Of a DNA stretch of 24,980 nt, positions 8,286 through 15,442 are shown in pieces. The first letter of the stretch is position 1, and every line of letters starts with the position of its first letter. The stretch is from JBEPVZ01 sp041690695. GTDB lineage: Bacteria; Patescibacteriota; Microgenomatia; Daviesbacterales; UBA10151. Below the pieces are notes generated by a model, which did no database searches, was not told the origin of the DNA, and saw nothing but the letters and a program-made list of their open reading frames with translations. The translations under genes and the position numbers were made by a program. Location: the NCBI GenBank assembly GCA_041690695.1, contig JBEPVZ010000015.1:1-24980 (forward strand), given 5' to 3'.

Positions 8286-9739
8286 ACCTTGGCTATCTCT
8301 GGTTCCAACCCTTCAACTATCTTTAAAAAATCTTCTAGTTTAGCTAAGGTTGAAACTTGAGCAGTAAGCTTCTCGATATTGGTATTAACTTTTAGGAAGT
8401 TGATAATTTTATCTTTATTTAAGATCACAAAATTGACTTCTTGGCCAGCAAACAGCTTGGTAAAAGTTAAACCTAACATAATCATCTGATGAACTAAGGA
8501 GATTTGAATGAGTGGCCCTTGGCTTAAAACTGCTTCGATCTGTTTGCTTTGCTTGAGCATTCTTTGCGTCTCTTCCGATAGCTCTGAACCAAACCGGGAT
8601 AAGGTTTCGAGCTTTTTAGACTCAGTTATAATCGTTCGAACACTGTCTGATAATAACTTTTCAACTGGCCATTGAGCTTGCCGACCAACCCGGGAAACAG
8701 ATAGGGAAGTATCAATAGCCGGCCGCAGGCCTTGATGATGAAATTTAGAATTAAACATTAAATGTCCATCAGTCATAGCCATTAAGTTGGTTGGAATAAA
8801 ACCAGTTGAGTCGTCAAGATTAACCTCAATAACTGGCAAAGCCGTAATTGAACCCCCACCACCTGCCTCTGTAAATTTACCAGCCCGTTCCATTAAGCGA
8901 GCGTGAGTATAGAAGATATCTCCAGGATATGATTCTCGTCCTGGAATCCGATGACCAAGCAAGGCAATCTCTCGATAAGCTTTAGCGTGATTACCCATGT
9001 CGTCGAGAATCAAAATGACATTTTTGCCTTGAGATTGAAAATATTCCGCGACGGTTGTAGCGCTAAAGGGAGTGAAATAAATTAATGAAGCCAGTTCTGA
9101 TGAAGAGGCGGCAATTAGAACGGTGTACTTTAAGGCTTCGTTAACCGTCAATGCTTCGGTAATCTGTTTAATCTGGCTAATTGGTCGACCAATTAGGCTG
9201 TAGACACAGATGATATTCTTATTTTTTTGGTTGACGATTAAATCGATAATAAACGATGTTTTCCCAGATCTGGCATCACCCATAACTAGCTCACGTTGCC
9301 CGTAGGCAATGGGTATTAACATGTCAACTGTCGTAATGCCTGTTTCGAGTTGATCTTTAATAAACTGGCGAGCCCCAATATCGGGAATAGGTTGATTGAC
9401 CTTTTCATAGGTACTGGCTTTGGGAAAGCGGCCTTTGCCATCAATTGGAGTGCCCAAGGGATTAATCACTCTACCAAGCAGATAATCACCCAAAGGCACG
9501 GTTAAGGCTTGAAATGTTCTTTGAAAGAGCTCATTTGGTTTAACATGAGCTTCCTGAAGCATTAAAACCTCAACGTAGTTTGGCTTGAGAGCTGTGACCA
9601 CTCCGTAAGTTCCTCGTTGGCTCAAGACTAGCTCGTTGATGGCGACTCCAGGCAAGCCATTAATGGCAATTAAATAATTATTAATCGAAACCGCATAACC
9701 GATTTCTGATAATTCATTTGAGTTTTTAAGAGGATCCAT
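8273..9739 (-). CDS. atpA: F1-ATPase alpha subunit
   Basis: A 488-residue protein with the complete alpha architecture: an N-terminal beta-barrel (GYAVSINNYLIAINGLPG), the P-loop GDARSGKT (~154-161; family GDRQTGKT), Walker B VILILDDMGNHAKAYREIALL, the GGGGSITALPVIE strand, and the arginine finger in SLSVSRVGRQAQ (Arg ~350) that completes the beta catalytic site. The finger and P-loop suggest an active alpha3beta3 hexamer. Relative to E. coli alpha the N-terminus is about 15 residues shorter, which could alter docking to delta. The start overlaps the end of delta by 14 bp; no clear ribosome binding site is visible, so coupled translation is likely. Confidence 0.95.
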   Translation of the reverse strand: MDPLKNSNELSEIGYAVSINNYLIAINGLPGVAINELVLSQRGTYGVVTALKPNYVEVLMLQEAHVKPNELFQRTFQALTVPLGDYLLGRVINPLGTPIDGKGRFPKASTYEKVNQPIPDIGARQFIKDQLETGITTVDMLIPIAYGQRELVMGDARSGKTSFIIDLIVNQKNKNIICVYSLIGRPISQIKQITEALTVNEALKYTVLIAASSSELASLIYFTPFSATTVAEYFQSQGKNVILILDDMGNHAKAYREIALLGHRIPGRESYPGDIFYTHARLMERAGKFTEAGGGGSITALPVIEVNLDDSTGFIPTNLMAMTDGHLMFNSKFHHQGLRPAIDTSLSVSRVGRQAQWPVEKLLSDSVRTIITESKKLETLSRFGSELSEETQRMLKQSKQIEAVLSQGPLIQISLVHQMIMLGLTFTKLFAGQEVNFVILNKDKIINFLKVNTNIEKLTAQVSTLAKLEDFLKIVEGLEPEIAKVCQS

Positions 9740-10271
9740 GTTTGAGGTTTTGTAATTCTTGGATCAAAGCTTGGCGATTAAGCTGGACCCGAGTTTTAAT
9801 TGAATAATCTTTGACGATGCCTTTGTAAGAGAGGGAACAGCCACCAATTAAATCTGGTGCGTAAGCAAACTCAAAGATGGCTTCTTGACCGACATTTTTT
9901 TTAAACCATTGTCCGAGGCTCTGTATATCCCGGTCATAGATCTCAAACGGCAAATAAATGGTAATTGACTTGAGCACTTCAATCTCAGATTGAATCTGAT
10001 TGAAGATCACGTTAATCTGACTCTTATCAAACTGTTTAAAAAAATTGTCACCTAAGGACAGTAACCAATCTTTATTAGCTTCGACTTGAGTCTTTAGCGG
10101 TCCGGCTGGGGTGGCTGCTAATAGCTTCTCTAAGGTAATTTCCAGACTTAAATTGGGGTCCTGGAGATGAAACAGGGCAAAGTTGGCCACGTCTTTAGCT
10201 AACCTAACTCGTCGAAGTAGCGAAGTTTTAGTGTAGGTTTCTTTTAAGATGATGGTAAGTACTTGGTTCAT
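9726..10271 (-). CDS. atpH: F1-ATPase delta subunit (stator cap)
   Basis: A 181-residue protein. The N-terminal half is helical, as in delta/OSCP, and the C-terminal part carries the diagnostic turn APDLIGGCSLSYKGIVKDYS (family P-x-L-I-G-G-x-x-x-x-x-G-x-x-x-D-x-S). Delta sits on top of alpha3beta3 and connects it to the b stalk, so its presence argues for a stator and a working rotary machine. It has the clearest Shine-Dalgarno in the window: GGGAGGA 8 nt before the ATG. It overlaps alpha by 14 bp and follows the b-like gene after 60 bp holding a hairpin. Overall sequence divergence is high, so the call rests mainly on the C-terminal motif and gene order. Confidence 0.88.
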   Translation of the reverse strand: MNQVLTIILKETYTKTSLLRRVRLAKDVANFALFHLQDPNLSLEITLEKLLAATPAGPLKTQVEANKDWLLSLGDNFFKQFDKSQINVIFNQIQSEIEVLKSITIYLPFEIYDRDIQSLGQWFKKNVGQEAIFEFAYAPDLIGGCSLSYKGIVKDYSIKTRVQLNRQALIQELQNLKHGSS

Positions 10272-10307
10272 AACTTAGTTCCTCCCGGGGTTAGGTATTT
10301 ATTAGAT

Positions 10308-10323
10308 TTCGGCATTCGCCGAA
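10308..10323 (-). promoter_or_regulatory. Intercistronic hairpin between b-like and delta genes
   Basis: A perfect 6-bp inverted repeat TTCGGC/GCCGAA with a 4-nt loop lies in the 60-bp gap of the operon. No T-run follows on the minus strand, so it is more likely an mRNA processing or stability element than a terminator. It could set different expression of the b-like protein and the F1 genes. Confidence 0.4.
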
Positions 10324-10331
10324 TTTGTACC

Positions 10332-10964
10332 TTACCCAAAAAACTTCTCAGCCTTGGCCTTTTCAAGTGCATCGTAAACTAAATCAAGCTGATCTTCTAA
10401 GGTCAGTTTCTTCTGGAGGACTAAGCTAAAGGTTCGCTCTAAAACAGCTACGATATTGTCATCAATTAACTTAAATTGTTGAGTTCGGTAGTTCTCGATC
10501 ATATCTTGAGCTGCTTTTAATTCAAGAGTAATAGCCTCGCTGCTTTTTTGTTGAGACTGAGTTAGAAAGTCCATCAACTTTTGTTCAAGATTAAGCAAGA
10601 TCTCGTTGATATGGGTTTTAACTAGCTCTTCGACGGCGGCTTGGGTGTTTTGAGTTTGGCCTTGAAGCTGGGTGGTGAATTGGGCATATTGGGCTGTCAG
10701 TTGTTTTAGGCTGGCCTCGAAGTTTCCTTCAGCTACTTTGATCTGACTGGCCAGTTGCTGATTATACTCGGCTTCGTATTGCTTAATTCCGGCTCCACTT
10801 TCTGAGGCCATTTTAATGCCTTCAAGCTCAGCTTGGGCCAGAATATTTTGAGCTTTCTTTTGAGCTCCATAAAGAAGAGTTTGAGATTCATGAATTGCCC
10901 AATCTGGAGCTGAGGCTGGGGGAGAAGATACCACCGGAGCGGCTTTTTTAGAGAATATAGGCAT
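10332..10964 (-). CDS. b-like peripheral stalk protein without a membrane anchor
   Basis: A 210-residue, almost wholly helical protein, rich in Gln, Ala, Glu and Lys. Residues ~25-150 look like a long coiled coil (AQKKAQNILAQAELEGIKMA and similar heptads). The C-terminus, LERTFSLVLQKKLTLEDQLDLVYDALEKAKAEKFF in outline, resembles the delta-binding end of ATP synthase b or the E subunit of V/A-type enzymes. Ordinary b has an N-terminal transmembrane helix; here the N-terminus (MPIFSKKAAPVVSSPPASAP) is Pro/Ser-rich and not hydrophobic, so another protein must anchor the stalk or it is cytosolic. It is first in the operon, in the position b normally holds before delta. The start follows a TACAAT -10 by 7 nt. 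Confidence 0.7.
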   Translation of the reverse strand: MPIFSKKAAPVVSSPPASAPDWAIHESQTLLYGAQKKAQNILAQAELEGIKMASESGAGIKQYEAEYNQQLASQIKVAEGNFEASLKQLTAQYAQFTTQLQGQTQNTQAAVEELVKTHINEILLNLEQKLMDFLTQSQQKSSEAITLELKAAQDMIENYRTQQFKLIDDNIVAVLERTFSLVLQKKLTLEDQLDLVYDALEKAKAEKFFG

Positions 10965-10971
10965 TATACCG

Positions 10972-10977
10972 ATTGTA
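10972..10977 (-). promoter_or_regulatory. -10 element of the F1 operon, leaderless
   Basis: On the minus strand TACAAT is followed by 7 nt and the ATG at 10964, placing the predicted start at the first codon. No convincing -35 box is visible. A second TATAAT overlaps the ATG itself and is badly placed for this gene. Confidence 0.5.
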
Positions 10978-10991
10978 CAACAAGTCTTTGT

Positions 10992-11025
10992 TTTTTAGGT
11001 GTATTAGGATTATTGGGGAGATTAA
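10992..11025 (+). repeat. Intergenic repeat, left-arm half copy
   Basis: TTTTTAGG, then ATTAGG and TTATTGGGGA, align with 14902-14935 of copy B at most positions. It lies just upstream of the F1 operon, in the same region as copy A. Confidence 0.45.
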
Positions 11026-11039
11026 GCTTAGTTACCCAC

Positions 11040-11048
11040 TTATCCACA
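11040..11048 (+). promoter_or_regulatory. Perfect DnaA-box sequence
   Basis: TTATCCACA exactly matches the bacterial DnaA-box consensus. A weaker overlapping match, TTACCCACT, sits at 11032-11040. One perfect site does not define an origin; it may reflect DnaA-linked control of the divergent genes, or chance. Confidence 0.4.
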
Positions 11049-11190
11049 GATGCGATCAGGACATATCTAAGTGTATCAACGAGATTCAAAGATAGCTTTG
11101 GATTGATTAACAATTAACAATTCATGATTTAGGAAATTAGGCTAAATATTCCTATATATCTCTAAATAGATCAATATTGGTTAAATTACA

Positions 11191-11320
11191 TTTGTGAAAA
11201 GAATAGTGAAAAATAAATTAATTCTGATTAGGAGCTATTTTAGGGCTATTTGGAGGATTTGGGTGATTAGGGCATTAGTTCAAAATACTCCTAATCTCCC
11301 GAACTAACTGGGATAAAAAT
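11191..11320 (+). repeat. Intergenic repeat, copy A
   Basis: About 130 bp starting TTTGTGAAAAG and ending CCTAATCTCCCGAACTAACTGGGATAAAAAT. It is clearly related to copy B upstream of the SprT-like gene, sharing TGTGAAAA, GTGAAAAATA, GGCTATTT, TAATCTCCC and GATAAAA blocks in the same order. It contains an imperfect inverted repeat that can fold as a stem. Confidence 0.6.
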
Positions 11321-11361
11321 CGTAAATCATAAATTGAGGCTACGACTCGAAGCTTCTATGC

Positions 11362-11367
11362 TATTAT
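11362..11367 (+). promoter_or_regulatory. Extended -10 of the c-like gene, leaderless
   Basis: TGC-TATTAT is an extended -10 element. TATTAT is followed by exactly 6 nt and the ATG at 11374. No -35 box at normal spacing is visible, as expected for an extended -10 promoter. Confidence 0.5.
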
Positions 11368-11373
11368 AAATTT

Positions 11374-12180
11374 ATGCCTATAAAAACAATCCTGCCCTTG
11401 GTTTGTATTTTGTATTTTGTATCTTGTATCTTCATTAATCCTGTTAAAGCTTATGATGCTGCTTTTACTTACCAAATTGCTGATAAAACGGCCATTTCAG
11501 GCGACATTATTGCTAACTATTCTGGTCAAGGCTTTATTTTAGACGCCATTGCCTACGACAGCCATATTTTTGGAGTTTTACAAGATGAACCGTTGGCGGT
11601 TTATAGAGATACGACACCTGATCCAAGTAAGCGACCAATTATTACTGGCGGAAATACGATTGTGAATGTTAACGATTATAACGGAGCAATTGTGCCCGGG
11701 GACTACATAACCTCTTCACCCATTAAAGGTAAAGGCATGAAAGCCGGTCAGTCGGGCCAAATCGTTGGCATTGCCCTAGAGGATGCCCATTTTGGTCAAG
11801 ATGCGGTCACGGTTGATAGTCGTCAAGTTCATTCGGCCCAAATCTTAGTGGCAGTTCGAGTTGAATATGCTGAGCTGACAACCGCTCGCTCTAATGTCCG
11901 TTTATTTGATGCCGTTAATGCTGCCTTTTTTAGAAGCGTCCAAAATCCCGAAAAGTTTACTTTAGCGATTCGTTATATTATTGCTGGTTTAATCGCGATT
12001 GTGGCGTTTATTATCGGATTTTTCGCCTTTACACGCTCAATTGCCAAGGGCATCGAAGCGATGGGCCGTAATCCATTAGCTCGGAGGTCGATTCAAATTG
12101 GGATTATTATTCAAGTAGTATTGACGGTTTTAACGAGTTTAGGCGCTATCGTCTTGGCATATATCATCATTAGGATCTAA
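11374..12180 (+). CDS. Secreted beta-domain fused to an ATP synthase subunit c-like hairpin lacking the ion-binding carboxylate
   Basis: A 268-residue protein. Residues 1-25 look like a signal peptide or N-terminal anchor ending VKA. Residues ~27-190 form an extracytoplasmic domain with GDYITSSPIKGKGMKAG and GQIVGIALE, matching GDYLTTSSTPGMAMKATRPG and GQVIGKALE in the giant surface protein at 23446; such segments recall peptidase-G2-like phage-tail domains. Residues ~200-225 and ~240-267 are membrane helices joined by a loop AKGIEAMGRNPLARRS that resembles the subunit c loop (A-V-E-G-I-A-R-Q-P). Counting from the loop Arg, the essential Glu/Asp position (+20) is Val, with Thr at +19, and neither helix has any Asp or Glu. 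The topology (N-terminus out, loop in) matches subunit c. It is divergent from the F1 operon. Homology to c is inferred by eye. Confidence 0.75.
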   Translation: MPIKTILPLVCILYFVSCIFINPVKAYDAAFTYQIADKTAISGDIIANYSGQGFILDAIAYDSHIFGVLQDEPLAVYRDTTPDPSKRPIITGGNTIVNVNDYNGAIVPGDYITSSPIKGKGMKAGQSGQIVGIALEDAHFGQDAVTVDSRQVHSAQILVAVRVEYAELTTARSNVRLFDAVNAAFFRSVQNPEKFTLAIRYIIAGLIAIVAFIIGFFAFTRSIAKGIEAMGRNPLARRSIQIGIIIQVVLTVLTSLGAIVLAYIIIRI

Positions 12181-12195
12181 TCACTATCTTTTTGT

Positions 12196-12201
12196 TATAA
12201 T
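12196..12201 (+). promoter_or_regulatory. Extended -10 of leuS, leaderless
   Basis: TGT-TATAAT is a perfect extended -10. It is followed by 6 nt and the ATG at 12208. A GTG at 12202 is in frame but would lie upstream of the predicted transcript start, which decides for 12208. Confidence 0.65.
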
Positions 12202-12207
12202 GTGCCT

Positions 12208-14625
12208 ATGACTAAATACCAACCTTCCCAAATTGAGCCTAAATGGCAAAAGTATTGGCAGGATCAAGGCACTTATAACTTCGAATACGACTCTAAAAAA
12301 CCATATTTTTATAACTTAGTCGAGCTCCCATATCCGTCTGGTGATCTCCATGTTGGCCATTGGTTTGCCTTTGTCACCCCTGACGTGATCGCTAGATTTA
12401 AACGGATGACTGGGCACAATGTCTTCTTTACTAACGGCTACGATGCCTTCGGCCTGCCAGCTGAAAACGCTGCTATTAAGCGTGGAATTCATCCTAAGGA
12501 TTGGACTTACGCCAACATGGAATCGATGACCAAACAGTTTCAGACTTTAGGCACGATGATTGATTGGCGATTTAGCTTAGCGACTTGTGATCCGGAATAC
12601 TACAAATGGAATCAATGGATTTTTTTAAAGCTAATGGAGAAGGATTTAGCTTATCTTGGTAAAGCCCTGTCTAATTGGTGTCCATCTTGTCAGACTGTTT
12701 TGGCCAATGAGAATGTTGACGGTGGAAAATGTTGGCGATGCGGTAGTGAGGTTATTCAAAAAGAGGTTAGTCAGTGGTTTTATAAAATTACCGATTATGC
12801 AGATAAGTTAATTTGGCCAGAGTCCCCGAAGGTTGATTGGCCGATGTCAGTTAGGGTCGGGCAGAATAATTGGATAGGTAAGAGTGAGGGAGTTGAGATA
12901 ACTTTTCCAGTTCAAGATTCTGAGCATAAGATCACCGTTTTTACTGTTTATCCTGAAACTATTTTCGGAGTAACATATCTAGTTTTAGCTCCCGAATCAC
13001 CACTCGTTTCAGAGCTAACTACTCCTGAATGTGAGGCAGCAGTTACAAAATATGTTCAAGAGGCGAGTAAGAAGAGTGAGTTAGAGCGAAAAAGTCTTGA
13101 AAAACAAAAAACAGGTTGTTTTACCGGAAGATATGTCATTAATCCGGTTAATGATCAGAAAGTTCCCGTTTGGGTTTCAGATTACGTTATTGCTGGTTAT
13201 GGAACAGGGGCGGTTATGGGCGTACCTGGCTCTGATGAACGTGATTTTAGCTTTGCCGAAAAATATGATCTTCCAGTAATTAGAGTAATTGGTAAATCAG
13301 CCGATGATCTAAGTGAAGTCCTATCGATAGAGGAGGCTTTAGAAGAAGGTATTTTAGTTAACTCATCTCAATTTGATGGTTTAAAATCACCGAAGGAAGC
13401 TCGTCCCCGGATTATTGAATGGCTAATCAGTCAAGGTTTTGCTAAAAGTAAAATTCAATATCATCTCCATGATTGGTCAATTTCTCGTCAGCGTTATTGG
13501 GGAACCCCGGTGCCCGTTATTCACTGTCCAACAGACGGTCTGGTGCCCGTCCCAGAGAAAGACTTGCCGGTTGAGTTGCCATATGATGTTGATTTTGCTC
13601 CTAAAGGCAAACCACCCCTAGCCTCAGATGAGAAGTGGTTAAAAGTTGACTGTCCGAAATGTGGCGGACCAGCCGAACGGGATGCTGAAACCCTCGACAC
13701 TTTTATGGACTCTTCATGGTATTACTATCGCTATCTAGATCCTCATTATTCCGATGGTCCATTTAATCCTGAAAAGGTTAAACAGCTAATGCCCGTTAGT
13801 ATCTATTTCGGTGGGGCAGAACATACTTTGGGTCATACCCTGTATGCCCGTTTTATGACTAAATTCTTCAAAGACCTGGGACTAGTTGATCTTGATGAGT
13901 TTGCTAATAAACGAGTCCAGCATGGCACCGTTTTAGGTCCAGACGGCAATAAGATGAGTAAGTCTAAAGGTAACGTTATTAATCCTGATGATGTAGTAAA
14001 AGAATATGGTTCTGATACAGTTAGATTATATTTATGTTTCATGATGCCGTACGAAGCGGTCGGACCATGGTCACAGTCAGCCATTGCTGGAGCCTATCGT
14101 TTTATAACTCGAATTTGGGATCTGAGTGACAATTTATCTGATTCTCTGCCCGATAAGGCCAGTTTAATTAAGCTCAATCAAACGATTGATAAAGTTACAG
14201 GCGATCTTAAATCGATTAAGACTAATACCGCGATTGCGGCCTTGATGGAGTGGCTTAACTTTTTAGCTAAAAAACCGAAGCTAACCAAGATCGAGTATAA
14301 GAACTTATTATTGCTACTAGCACCTTTCGCACCTCATTTAACTGAACAGCTGTGGCAAGATCACTTTGATAAACAATCAATTCATCTCCAGGCCTGGCCA
14401 GCCGTTGACCAAGCTTATTTAAGAGATGAAGAGGTGACGATTCCTATTTCGATTAACGGCAAAGTTCGTGACTCTATCTTAGTTAGTAGTCAAAAGACTG
14501 GCGATCAAGAGGCGATTGAGCAGTTGGCGCTCGAGAGACCAAAGATTCAAGCCTATTTGAAGGGTCAAAAACCGCTTAAAGTTATCTACGTTTCTGGTAA
14601 AATCCTCAATCTAGTCATCAATTAG
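12208..14625 (+). CDS. leuS: Leucyl-tRNA synthetase
   Basis: An 805-residue class I synthetase that charges tRNA-Leu. The start region MTKYQPSQIEPKWQKYW is typical. The HIGH motif appears as PYPSGDLHVGHW (HVGH ~48-51), with the LeuRS-typical GYDAFGLPAENAA after it. A zinc-binding segment CPSCQTVLANENVDGGKCWRCG follows. The editing domain (CP1) spans roughly residues 220-410 and includes the VYPETIFG threonine-rich editing segment and the VPGSDERDFSFA segment. KMSKS is exact at ~582-586 (NKMSKSKGNVINP). The C-terminal end, INGKVRDSILV with KVIYVSGKILNLVIN, is the usual tRNA-binding tail. Nothing is missing; it is slightly shorter than the E. coli enzyme (860). It lies 27 bp after the c-like gene but has its own promoter. 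Confidence 0.97.
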   Translation: MTKYQPSQIEPKWQKYWQDQGTYNFEYDSKKPYFYNLVELPYPSGDLHVGHWFAFVTPDVIARFKRMTGHNVFFTNGYDAFGLPAENAAIKRGIHPKDWTYANMESMTKQFQTLGTMIDWRFSLATCDPEYYKWNQWIFLKLMEKDLAYLGKALSNWCPSCQTVLANENVDGGKCWRCGSEVIQKEVSQWFYKITDYADKLIWPESPKVDWPMSVRVGQNNWIGKSEGVEITFPVQDSEHKITVFTVYPETIFGVTYLVLAPESPLVSELTTPECEAAVTKYVQEASKKSELERKSLEKQKTGCFTGRYVINPVNDQKVPVWVSDYVIAGYGTGAVMGVPGSDERDFSFAEKYDLPVIRVIGKSADDLSEVLSIEEALEEGILVNSSQFDGLKSPKEARPRIIEWLISQGFAKSKIQYHLHDWSISRQRYWGTPVPVIHCPTDGLVPVPEKDLPVELPYDVDFAPKGKPPLASDEKWLKVDCPKCGGPAERDAETLDTFMDSSWYYYRYLDPHYSDGPFNPEKVKQLMPVSIYFGGAEHTLGHTLYARFMTKFFKDLGLVDLDEFANKRVQHGTVLGPDGNKMSKSKGNVINPDDVVKEYGSDTVRLYLCFMMPYEAVGPWSQSAIAGAYRFITRIWDLSDNLSDSLPDKASLIKLNQTIDKVTGDLKSIKTNTAIAALMEWLNFLAKKPKLTKIEYKNLLLLLAPFAPHLTEQLWQDHFDKQSIHLQAWPAVDQAYLRDEEVTIPISINGKVRDSILVSSQKTGDQEAIEQLALERPKIQAYLKGQKPLKVIYVSGKILNLVIN

Positions 14626-14854
14626 CATTAAAATTAGCAGAGTGCTAGTGCTGTTTGTAGCTATTTTTGGATCGATATAGTAAGCTAAACCCTATTCTCT
14701 AATTTGGACGTAATTATATGCTGTTACGTTGTTCTTACTAAACAAAATATCCCTATTTTAAGAATTTGTAAGAAAAATTAACTAGTCTCGTTCAGGCCTG
14801 TTTTGATAGCACTGAAATGACGATTTTGAAATAATTTGTTAGGGCTGGTTTACT

Positions 14855-14980
14855 ATTGTGAAAATGGATGTGAAAAATAGTTGTCTTAGACGGTTTGGCT
14901 ATTTTTAGGGGGATTAGGTTTATTGGGGACTAATCTCTAAAATACGTAATATTCCTAATCTCCCTAACCTGTGATAAAAT
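14855..14980 (+). repeat. Intergenic repeat, copy B
   Basis: About 126 bp related to copy A. It contains a 13-bp inverted repeat with one mismatch: TAGGGGGATTAGG (14906-14918) and CCTAATCTCCCTA (14954-14966). Its left arm also matches the half copy at 10992-11025 (TTTTTAGG, ATTAGG, TTATTGGGGA in order). The right end supplies the -10 of the SprT-like gene. Confidence 0.6.
14975..14980 (+). promoter_or_regulatory. Extended -10 of the SprT-like gene, leaderless
   Basis: TGA-TAAAAT followed by 7 nt and the ATG at 14988. It forms the end of repeat copy B, so the repeat may carry the promoter. Confidence 0.5.
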
Positions 14981-14987
14981 TTAAGCC

Positions 14988-15389
14988 ATGAGAGACGATA
15001 TATGGTTACTCTCTCGATTAGATCACCTCTGGTCCGACTATTTCGGAAACGTTCGTCAAGTTAATCCAGTCTTCATTAAATTTGGCCGATACTCTCGTCT
15101 TCGACTTGGATCGATTAAACTAGATCGGAGAACGGGTAACAGCTACATTACGATTACCAGCATGTTTAAGTCTCCAGCTATTCCGGAGTCGGTAGTTGAT
15201 CACACTATCGCCCATGAACTTTGTCACTACACTCATGGTTTTTCGTCGCCCAGAGCCAGGCTTCACAAATATCCTCATAATGGAGGAGTGGTCAAACGAG
15301 AGTTAGAGGAGCGAGGGCTACATCATTTAGTCAAGGCCTATGCCGAGTGGGTTAAGGTTTATAGGCAAGAGCTTCGTAATAGCAGGTAG
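14988..15389 (+). CDS. SprT-like zinc metalloprotease
   Basis: A 133-residue protein with the zinc-protease signature HELCH at residues 76-80, preceded by VVDHTIA and followed by YTHGF. Further His residues at 83, 93 and 97 are candidates for the third zinc ligand. The N-terminal part (FIKFGRYSRLRLGSIKLDRRTG, then ITITSMF) has the beta-strand pattern found before the HExxH helix in SprT and YgjP/WSS1-like proteins. Family members cut DNA-protein crosslinks or bind metal; the substrate here is unknown. It is shorter than E. coli SprT (165) and lacks a zinc-ribbon tail. The gene stands alone with its own promoter and is followed by a strong hairpin. Confidence 0.75.
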   Translation: MRDDIWLLSRLDHLWSDYFGNVRQVNPVFIKFGRYSRLRLGSIKLDRRTGNSYITITSMFKSPAIPESVVDHTIAHELCHYTHGFSSPRARLHKYPHNGGVVKRELEERGLHHLVKAYAEWVKVYRQELRNSR

Positions 15390-15394
15390 TTTGT

Positions 15395-15427
15395 AGGCCG
15401 AAGGTCCTCCAAAGGAGCCTGCGGCCT
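15395..15427 (+). terminator. Strong GC-rich hairpin after the SprT-like gene
   Basis: AGGCCG pairs with CGGCCT (15395-15400 and 15422-15427), followed inward by AGG/CCT and CTCC/GGAG around an AAA loop. The stem begins 5 bp after the stop. The T-run is weak (TTT GGG), so it may protect the mRNA end or terminate inefficiently. Confidence 0.5.
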
Positions 15428-15442
15428 TTGGGATAGTAGTTT

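Larger units (their letters stand above)
10965..11373. other. 409-bp divergent intergenic region between the F1 operon and the c-like gene
   Basis: This region has no gene. It holds the F1-operon -10 at its left end, a half copy of the intergenic repeat (10992-11025), a perfect DnaA-box sequence (11040-11048), AT-rich direct repeats (AACAATTAACAATTCATGATT near 11108), a full copy of the intergenic repeat (11191-11320), and the c-like gene -10 at 11362. Confidence 0.6.
14626..14987. other. 362-bp intergenic region with repeat copy B
   Basis: Between leuS and the SprT-like gene there is no supported gene. The first ~230 bp are AT-rich without clear structure. The remainder is copy B of the intergenic repeat, ending in the -10 of the next gene. 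Confidence 0.5.

Noticed and set aside
10965..11373. Replication origin
   Set aside because: Only one perfect DnaA box and one weak overlapping site are visible, with no dnaA or dnaN nearby and no box cluster.
5643..12180. A standard complete ATP synthase operon
   Set aside because: Subunit a is absent, b lacks a membrane helix, c lacks its carboxylate and epsilon is inverted. F0 genes elsewhere cannot be excluded from this window.
13833..14084. Minus-strand ORF of 83 residues inside leuS
   Set aside because: It overlaps the conserved KMSKS region of leuS in antisense and shows no protein family features.
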